Shown here: in pieces, positions 55,838 to 64,000 of the stretch
Layout: each line of letters begins with the position of its first letter
Position numbering within the stretch: the stretch's first letter is position 1
From: Littorina saxatilis
Taxonomy: Eukaryota > Mollusca > Gastropoda > Littorinimorpha > Littorinidae
NCBI RefSeq assembly: GCF_037325665.1
Contig: NC_090251.1
Coordinates: 25,216,450 to 25,280,449, forward strand
Length of the DNA stretch: 64,000 nucleotides
Reading direction: 5' to 3'
Position numbers and translations under genes: made by a program
The notes under the pieces: model-generated
Seen by the model: the letters and a program-made list of their open reading frames with translations, nothing else
What the model was told of the DNA's origin: nothing
The model's database searches: none

Positions 55838-58800
55838 ATGCCGGTTTTGACGGAAAACGCACGGACAGATCTTATTGATGCTGGTCTAGCCAACAAATGG
55901 CGATGGGACTGGTTGGAGGAAATGGACGAGAACGGCTTGCCATTTCGGAAATGGCTGCAAAAACTGGATACCCCTCGGCAATGTTTGTGTTCCATCTGCT
56001 GCAAAGTTATTAAATATGACAGCAACGGAAAAAAGAATCTCCATAACCACAGCAAGAGCAAGCAGCACAAGAAGGCTTTGCAGGTGAGTTTTTCCCCTAT
56101 CACACAGTTTTCATTTACAATCACAACATCGCTATTATTCGTGTAAACTTTAGTGTTATCATAATCTTGTGTCATTCAATACTTCCGTAGACGTGTTTAG
56201 TATCTTATGATTGATTATATTTTTTTAGAATAACTCAAGTGGCGTTGCATTTCGAAAGGCAGCATGATTTGGTCAATATGATTATTCTTGTTTCCTTCCG
56301 TCATTCGTGTGCAAACTTGATGAAATGCGTCACACACTGTGTGCACCCGTTTCAACTATACTCTTTTTTTGTCTGAATAAGTTATACGCCATCAATTTAA
56401 ATCAATGGATATGCCGGTGATATACTATTTCTTTCAGTATTGATTTAAAATGAACAGCTGAAATAAAGAAATACACTTGCAATTAACTGTCATTGTGTCA
56501 ACCCAGTTCAGGCAATTTTTTGTGAAAATGGTACTGTTAACTTTGTTATTTAAGTTTTCTTCTTCTTTGTTCATGGGCTGAAACTCCCACGTTCACTCAT
56601 GTTTTTGCATGAGTGGGTTGTTATTTTAGTAAACCTGGTGAACACATTTTTAGTTCAAAAGTGTAAGTCTGAGTGTGTTTTTTTGGTTTGTTATAGGCTC
56701 GCGGCTCGTCGGCTACCTTGGAGGTAAGCAGCACATGCGCATCTGCAGCGTTGGAGATTCAGGGGAAGCTTACCATGAAAGACAGGATTGCACATCAAAA
56801 AGCACTTCTCCTTGCTTTTTCTGCTGAGCACAACTTGCCTTTCAGCATTGTTCCTGAGCTGCTAGACCTCTGCACAGCACTAGCTGAGGACAAGAAAGCG
56901 CTGCTCAAGACATCCCTTTCCAGGACTTCAGCAACATACACTTCGACACATGGACTTGCTGCTGCTTTTAGGGAGGAGTTGAGGTCGAAGCTGCGGGACA
57001 GATTTTTCTCTGTTAATGTTGATGAGGCGACCAACAACGCAATGGACAAAGTGCTGAACATTGTTGTTCAGTATTTTGATGATGAGACAGAAGAGATGAA
57101 GGTTGAACATTTTGCTTCCTCTATTGTGAACATTGCAACAGCAGCCAACCTGACGAAAGCATTGACTGACAGCTTCAAGGAGGACCCACTGCATGGTGAT
57201 AAAAACAACAAAGACATTCCACTCACAAACATGGTTTCATGTCTTATGGACAACTGTGCAACTATGCGTGGAAAGAAAGGTGGGGTAGAGACTCTTCTCC
57301 GGAACTTGAACCCAAGCCTTTTGGATATCTCTGGTGACAGTGTTCACATTGTTTCGAATGCTGCAAAAGTGATGTTCAAACCGTTCTCTGGATATGTTGA
57401 AAACGTGTGTTCGGACCTGTACTACGACCTGGAAAAATCTCCCAAGGCCAAAGAACTATTCATAGAGATTCAAAGCTTGATTGAAATAGAATTTCACAGG
57501 AAGAACGCCAGAAACGCCCTCCACGTCCTCCGCCCATGTCCCAGCCGGTTTCTGCAAATGCTGGCTGTCACTGATAGACTCGTCAAATTGATGGATGCCG
57601 TGCACATTTATTACTTTGCCTTCTTGGAACCCTCAGAACAGAAACGCTACAGGTATGTTGCATTTTGTAAAAAAAAAAACGTGCATGTTGATTTACTCCT
57701 TTATCTTAGCAACTACTCTCATCCACTCCAACAATTTGAAATGAAAATAAGTAAAATGTGCTGTTTATGTTTTACAGGCAGAACTTATATTAATTTAATT
57801 TTTGCATAATTATTATGCAAATAATAAATTAATAACTGAGTGTCAAATGATGCATGATATCTGTTATGTTTACTTTCAGGACAGCTGCGTTTTCCAGTGG
57901 ATATTTTTTACGTAGGCAGTTATTATTCAGATTTTTTCAGCAGTGATTCGCGGTCCTTGAGCAGTTATATTTAATAGAGAAGGAGATATACAATGCATTT
58001 TTCATACTCCAGGTCCACTATCCAAGACATCCTGTCCAAACAAGGCGTGTCATCAGCTGCATCTGCAAGGATTACTGAAATCCAGACCAGCCAGGCCAAG
58101 CAAGCAAAGTCATCGTGCAACGAGACGAGAAAGGACAGGCTTTTGACTGCCCTGTTCAAGGACTTCAAAAGGTTCTCTTTTCAAGTAAACTTATACCGAG
58201 GTCACACTATTTCACTGCTGCTGCGAAAATGCTATTTGAGCGGCCAGGCAGCTTGGAGCAAGCAGGCCATAAATAGCGCTGGCGGTGACCCACTTTAGTT
58301 TCGCGCGCCTCAAAGCCCTTGTTCATTGTACTCGGGAAGTGCACAGCGTGTGACAAAATACGTGTTTCTTGGTATGAAATGGACTGGTTTGCGTGACTTG
58401 AACGTTGGATTACCGTCATCTTGTGTATATTGTTTCTCGGATATTCAGGCTTTGTGTATGTGCAAACTAGAGTTCCAGTGAGGATTCGGTTTGTTTGATT
58501 TTGAAGTAATACTGCTATCGAATCTACCGGCAAGTCGTTCTTTGTTGTATCAAAACGTGCGCATTGTATACCATTTTGTAACCACGCTCAATGTTTATAC
58601 CAACGACCGACTGTGTTTCTGATGTTGCCGTCAGTAAGTACTTAGTCTAAACTGTGTCATAGAGTGAGAATAAGTTTTTGTGTTTCAGATTAGAGCAGTT
58701 TTGTTTCGTTAATCCACGCGCCTAATCAGTGCATGCACCGTTTGGCACAGGCACTCGACTCTAGTGCATTTCATCTGTTCTGTTTTTTGTATTGCTTGTT

Positions 58801-60532
58801 TTGCGTCCCCCCCCCCCCCTTTTTTGTGACGTGTTTATTCCTGACTTAATGTTGTGACTGTAATTGTGCTTATGTTCTTGCCTGTCTCAGACCTGTTTAC
58901 ACTACACATTGAGCGTAGTAAACTACGAATTTGAATAATATACTACGCAACTACGCAAGTCTGTCGTTTTTTACGGTATTTTTTTTTCTTTTTCGTCTTT
59001 ACACCTGTTCCTTGTCCCGTTGTGCTCTCACACCGCCCCGTCCCTGCACGCAAACGGTATTGTTTCGGCTACGCATATCACAATCCGTAATTTTCTTCAT
59101 CTCCCTTGACCGATCCATTTTCCAATCCATGTTTTCGGCCAGCAGTCGTTTGCTGCGTGCAGCGCGTAAAGCGCCCACGGGCGTTGCGTTGTAGCTTGTT
59201 AATGCCGAATAGGCTTCTCCAAGCAAATGCCGGGCACAACTGAAAGCGTTACTGCCAAACCATGCGGGCGTTTCGACACAATGGTTGAACGCAGAGCACA
59301 CGAAAGTGAAGATGAGAACTGTGAAGAAAATGACTCCGAAAGGCCACCGACCAAAAAGAAAAAGACGAGCAATGCGCCGAACCAAGTCTTTCTGCCAAAA
59401 TATCATCAGGACTACCCATGCCTTGTCTTCGCGGAAAGGAAAACATCATGCTCATTGCACTGTCTGCAATTCCCATTTTTCCGTCAGTCAATCAATACAT
59501 GTGGTAAAAAGTAGCAATCATTGTTCTTGTTGTTGTGATAGGTCGACGAGAAATTCTACACATTCAATTACAAAACTACACATTTGCCTCATTTTGCTCC
59601 CAGAAAATACACATGCAATGTTTTAGGGGTAAACAGGTCGCTGTCTGTATCAGTGTATATGGTTTTGATTGTTTATTGTTATCAATTTCTTTCAATTTGT
59701 AGTCACTCTATTTATTGATTTAAGGTGTCTCAGTTAAGAATGGCGGCAGTGCAACATACAGAAGATCTCCACATATTTAGGCTAAATGCTATGTGCAGAA
59801 TTTGTGGCAGAAGATCAAAGGCAGCGAAGGACAAACATCATACCATTAGGCATTGCAAAAACTATGCATCAGGGTTGTTTCAGTTTCACGGTATTCAAGT
59901 TTCTGAAGAAGCTAATGGCACCACTTTCTCAAGTACATTGTGTACAACATGCGCTGTTCGTCTCAGCCAACAAAAAAAACCTAACATTCCACCTCAAGGA
60001 TTCTCAAAAGCAATGCATAGTAACATTGAAAAAACAAAAGTGATGTGGACACAATACAACTCCAAAGTGGAAGTAGCTGACTGTAGTGTGTGTAAAACGT
60101 TTGCCGAACAAATGGCCGGTTGTCTTAAAAAAAAAAAAAGCCAGTGAAAAAGCTGCTAGTCCGCAAAGAAAAAGCACATGTGTTGACAGTACTGATGCCT
60201 GTACAAGCACTTCTATTGTTGAAACCTTTCAGCCACAGTGTTCTTCAACACCTGAAACAAAAACCGCAAGCCGTGTGGTCAAAAAACGTCTGTTCGACCT
60301 GCTGGCATCTCGCAAGGGTACGACTCAGAGTCCTAAACAAAATCCTAAACAAGAATGATAAAAAGTCATTGAGGCCTTTAGCATATTGACACAATAACAG
60401 CTCTAAAACATTGTTTTTTGTTGTTTGTTTTTCTTCTAAAATTGTACATATTGTTTTTTTTCTTCTTCTAACAATGTACATTGTGTTTTTGTTTTGTTTT
60501 TCTTTCTAAAAATGTACATAGTGTGTGTGTGT

Positions 60533-60571
<39 letters not shown>

Positions 60572-63500
60572 CATATGCGTGTGAGGGAATGTGATCCCGC
60601 GTAAAGAGTGTGTTTACACTCACATTTGAACCGTTTAGTTTGAAATTACACCCACTCTATTCCATTACAATGCACGTCATCTTTTTTTTCTTCAGCATCT
60701 CAGAGAAATAACAACCCCAACTGTTGTTGTGTTGTTTTGTTTCGTTTTGTCTGTTCTGTTTTGTTTGCGATAATGAAACAAACGTTAAATTGTCGTCGGA
60801 TCGACGAGTTTTCTTTCCTGTGGTATATATATACAAGTTTGTGAGAACAATACGAGTGAAAAACTGTGTTGAAAAACTTTCAAATCGACTTGTGTGCTGC
60901 TATTGGATTATTGACCAACAGTTGCAGGGTCAGGTAGGCTTTTTGTTTTCTTCACATGCAGCTAACAATTTGCATGAACATGTATTGAAAGACCGTTTTT
61001 TCTTTCTTTTATATTACAGGCATTAATTGCACTATTTTGAATTATATAAACGCAAAACAAATTTCACATGCGCACCATACGCATGCCTATAATATGTTTT
61101 TAAATACGACATTAATTAGTGTTCTTTTTTGTGGCACATTTAGGATGTTTTGTTTACTGTGTTGTCTTCTGCCGTCTTACATACTGTGCCGTTCCTGTTT
61201 CTTTAAATGCAACATGCACATGTTTTTCAGAGTGTAAAGAGTGGCATAATTATATACTTGAGGAGCAAACACTTTTTCTAATTCTCTCATTTACCCTTTC
61301 TTCTGTCTTGAAAATTGTGGCATGTTTTGTTTCATACTATTGACATACATGTATTATCCGCCTATGTGTTGTCGGGGTATAATATCATGTGGCACTTCGC
61401 GCGGATTTGGGTGAGCGCGCGCGAGCTACGTTTTTTTTTTCTCCTGTGGTATATTATATATATACAAGTTTGTGAGACTTGTATAGGAGGGCCGTGAGGT
61501 AAGCTTTTTTGTTTTATTCACATGCAGCTAACACTGTAACATGAACAGTTTTCTTTCTTATATGTTACTGACATTATCTACACTATTTTGAATTATATAC
61601 TTATATAAACGCAAAACAAATTTTACATGCGCACCATCAATGACTTCTACTAGTAGTCCTTGGCATAATATGTATGTAAATATACGACTGTATATACTCT
61701 ACTGTTTGTATATATTTCGTAAAGTGTTGTATATATGTATTATGTACTTGGGGATTACCTTTGTCTTTATCTTTCATTATTTTGTGTTCTTTTATTGTGG
61801 CACATTTAGGATGTTTTGTTTACTGCGTTGTTTCAAGGTGTTTCATTAAATGCAGCATGCACATTTTTTTTCAGAGTGCAAAGAGTCGCATAATTATATA
61901 CTTGGGGGGGGGGGGGGGGGGGGGAACACACTTTTTCTAATTCTCTCATGTATCCTTTCTTCTGTCTTGTGAATTGTGGCATGCATTGCAATAAATACAA
62001 CTAAACACACTAAAAACATCAGTTCCGAAATTGGCAATATCTGGCCACCACACACTCAGAACGACTGCCATCTCTCTGCATGCTCGACTGCTATCTCTCT
62101 GCTCGCGGCATCCAGGTTATCAACACAGCATAACAGAGAGCTGGGGCCAGGCACGCTAGCGCTGCAGACAAAGAAGGGTGCAGGTCTGGCCCTATATATT
62201 TCAGGCGCCAGTGTGGGCGGAAGGGGTTGGAGGAAGGAAAGGGTAAATCGGCAGGAGGAGAGTGGTACTGCCGGTTATTTTTAGCTGGTGGCAGCCTGGC
62301 AGAGAGTACCTCACACGGAACACAGTGAGGTCTTCTGGTCAAGCTGGAATCATACGTGAAGGCACTCCAAGCGGAAAAACCTCTCATGCACACTCAGCAT
62401 GAACGGATGTTCAGTCTTGTGAGGCGGTTTTTGACCTTCTTCATGACCTTCTTCATGAAGAGAGAGCACATCCCAGACTACAGCGTCAAAAGACTCAAAG
62501 CGCTGACATCCAAGCTTCGAGATCCAGCTCTTCAGGTTTCAGACAGAAACTTGTGTGTGGGCAACCACTGCTTTGGGGAACATGCCAAGGCACTCACTGA
62601 CCCCAAGACCAAGTCCTGGATGAAGGATGTTTGCACAAAGCTGAGGTCAGGACTTCAAAGTGCAGCAGAGATGCTGCTGACAAAACTCCCCCTGGACAAC
62701 AAAAACATTACACGATTGAGTTGTTTGGCACCTGCAGCCCATGGGGAGGAAACCACACGAATCTCCTTCAATGCCTTGGCAAAGAATCTTCAAAATGTCA
62801 TTGCTGAGAAAGAGCTGGGTCCTCTCGACCAGGAGGCGAGAGACTACGTTGATGACAGACACGTGACACGACTAGTTTCAAGTTTCAGCGAGGACGACCG
62901 CATTGACTCAGGATTCTGGAAACATGTGTTCAATTTGAAAGACAATGGGGTCACCAGGTACCCTCTTCTTTCACGTTTGGTGAAAGCTCTCCTCTCCATT
63001 TTTAGTGGACCTTTAGTGGAGTCCAGCTTCAACATGATGGATGATTGCATTCGAGGCGACCGATCATGCCTGACAGTTGAAAACTACGAGGGAGTGGCTG
63101 TCATCAGGTCTGCACTGAAGGCTAAAAAACTCACCGCTGCCAAATTGAAATGCTCACCTGCTGTCCTGACCTCCATCAGGACTGCAAATAAGCGGGCTGA
63201 AGAGTGCCTGAAGGAAAAACAGGACGGAAAGAGAGCTGAGCAAGCTTTAAAGATCAGATCTGCTGTCAATGAAAAAGCTAGGCAGCTTTTGAGAGTGGCA
63301 AGGGTAAGAAAGGCTTCCTCGTTCACTTCTGCCCCAACCACAAAGACTGTGTCGTCTGCTCGCCCCCCACCTTCACATTGTTCAACCTCAAGTGTTGGTG
63401 CCCCAACCACAAAGACTGTGTCGTCTGCTCGCCCCCCACCTTCACATTGTTCAATTTCAAGTGTTGGTGCTCCAACCACAAAGACTGTGTCGTCTGCTCG

Positions 63501-63900
63501 CCCCCCACCTTCACATTGTTCAACCTCAAGTGTTGGTGCTCCAACCACAAAGACTGTGTCGTCTGCTCGCCCCCCACCTTCACGTTGTTCAACCTCAAGT
63601 GTTGGTGCCCCAACCACAAAGACTGTGTCGTCTGCTCGCCCCCCACCTTCACGTTGTTCAACCTCAAGTGTTGGTGCTCCAACCACAAAGACTGTGTCGT
63701 CTGCTCGCCCCCCACCTTCACATTGTTCAACCTCAAGTGTTGGTGCTCCAACCACAAAGACTGTGTCGTCTGCTCGCCCCCCACCTTCACATTGTTCAAC
63801 CTCAAGTGATGGTGCTTCAACCAAAAACACTCTGAAGAGAAAAGCTCAGGGGACAATCGACATAAGAAGCTTTTTCAAAGAGCCACGTCTTGAGAACTGA
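55838..63900 (+). CDS. Large hAT-like transposase gene with introns
   Basis: Predicted exons 55,838-56,083, 56,697-57,652, 58,013-58,184 and 62,344-63,900 join in phase to 976 residues; the last acceptor is the weakest. N-terminus: RWDWLEEMDENGLPFRKWL then a BED-like finger (C51, C54, H71, H77). Core: first Asp in FFSVNVDEATNN (D191), second in SCLMDNCATMRGKKGG (D267), and Glu in SGPLVESSFNMMDD (E684, codon 63,019). This is the DDE triad of cut-and-paste hAT transposases, with the C-terminal dimerisation block YPLLSRLVKALLSIFSGPLV. The C-terminus has seven 23-residue repeats and ends KAQGTIDIRSFFKEPRLEN. Intron 3 (4.2 kb) holds another hAT derivative, a RAG1-N-like ORF and a duplicated block. 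No stop or frameshift was found in the four exons, so the copy may be functional. Element ends are not identified. It sits in an importin intron, same strand. Confidence 0.82.
58888..59640 (+). mobile_element. hAT-like deletion derivative C, divergent
   Basis: The ends CAGACCTGTTTAC and GTAAACAGGTCG are near-perfect inverted repeats flanked by CTGTCT on both sides. The interior carries two overlapping frames with KKKKTSNAPNQVFLPKYHQD and GKHHAHCTVCNSHFSVSQ, so a frameshift separates the N-terminus from a finger related to that of derivative A. Subterminal CTACGCAACTACGC motifs recur. It is nested in the third intron of the large hAT-like gene. Confidence 0.82.
59740..60358 (+). CDS. RAG1 N-terminal-domain-like protein, one frameshift
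   Basis: The frame from ATG 59,740 reads LNAMCRICGRRSK, GLFQFHGIQVSEEANGTTFS, STLCTTCAVRLSQQ, KAMHSN and VADCSVCKTFAEQMAGC. The CxICG...F.I.V..........FC..C...H...C.xC layout follows the zinc-binding stretch that precedes the RING in vertebrate RAG1. Molluscan transposons coding a RAG1-N-like protein (N-RAG-TP in Aplysia) have been described. At a run of 13 A (60,127-60,139) the frame stops after GCLKKKKSQ. One base of slippage continues it through KTASRVVKKRLFDLLASRKG to a stop at 60,358, giving about 205 residues. A sequencing slip in the homopolymer is possible. It lies on the same strand in intron 3 of the hAT-like gene; whether it is a passenger, a second gene of that transposon or an unrelated insertion is open. 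Confidence 0.6.
60816..61985 (+). repeat. About 0.55-kb direct duplication inside the hAT-like gene intron
   Basis: Copy 1 (about 60,816-61,325) and copy 2 (about 61,443-61,983) share ATATATACAAGTTTGTGAGA, CACATGCAGCTAACA, CACTATTTTGAATTATATA, TGTGGCACATTTAGGATGTT and TCTAATTCTCTCAT in order. Copy 2 carries a run of about 19 G absent from copy 1. Non-coding. Confidence 0.8.
63334..63815 (+). repeat. 69-bp coding minisatellite, seven units
   Basis: Seven in-frame units coding APTTKTVSSARPPPSHC plus STSSVG-type residues lie in the last exon of the hAT-like transposase. Units differ at a few third positions and at H/R and T/I. The other five frames are also open through the array, giving long shadow ORFs on both strands. 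Confidence 0.95.
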
Positions 63901-64000
63901 TCCTTGTTCATTGGAAACTTGATACTTTCTGTGAGCGAAAGCCTAAATTTACCCTTTTTTGTGAGAATCCCTCATCTGGAAGACACATTTTTCTCACATT

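Noticed and set aside
63084-63856. 248- and 177-codon minus ORFs and extra plus frames over the hAT C-terminus
   Set aside because: The 69-bp unit is a multiple of three and open in all frames, so these are shadows of the real transposase frame.

Overview
The window looks like one assembled piece of a gastropod mollusc genome, possibly periwinkle-like. Pointers are very long CA/TG/CT microsatellites, several tRNA-headed SINEs with tails typical of molluscs, RNase H-bearing LINEs, and intron-rich genes with long repeat-filled introns. The species itself is inferred, not proven.

Layout. 1-3,800: the left edge cuts a LINE on the minus strand whose endonuclease-reverse transcriptase-RNase H frame is open for 1,266 codons. 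4-16.7 kb: gene-poor DNA made of microsatellites, LINE 3' ends, SINEs, small inverted-repeat elements and one orphan THAP zinc-finger exon (10.7-11.0 kb). 16.7-20.3 kb: a three-exon GIMAP/AIG1-like GTPase-family gene on the plus strand, with altered nucleotide-binding motifs and a Cys-rich C-terminus. 20.3-25.0 kb: intergenic DNA with foldback structures. 25.0-28.5 kb, minus strand: a four-exon R-SNARE gene (VAMP4/VAMP8-like, 125 residues). 30.29 kb to at least 53.32 kb, plus strand: an importin-7/8 gene, of which 20 consecutive coding exons (827 codons) can be placed with consistent splice phases; its last roughly 200 residues lie beyond the window. The two genes are divergent, with start codons about 1.8 kb apart. 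55.8-63.9 kb: inside the last visible importin intron, on the same strand, lies a large hAT-like transposase gene (976 residues predicted). Its long third intron holds a second, smaller hAT derivative and an ORF that resembles the N-terminal zinc-binding region of RAG1.

The most unusual observation is that introns of both host genes contain tandem or near-tandem copies of the sequence that spans their own exon-intron junctions: 13 to 60 nt of exon together with the splice acceptor or donor. This is seen at importin exons 5, 8, 11 (both ends), 15 and 17, at the second coding exon of the SNARE gene, and in the PHD-finger coding part of a transposon-like element. It suggests that minisatellite growth here often starts at exon edges and leaves rows of decoy splice sites.

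A second theme is a hAT-like family with a 14-bp terminal inverted repeat and 6-bp target duplications, present four times. Three copies keep only the N-terminal finger region and one keeps only the C-terminal end. No retroviral, LTR or Polinton element was recognised.
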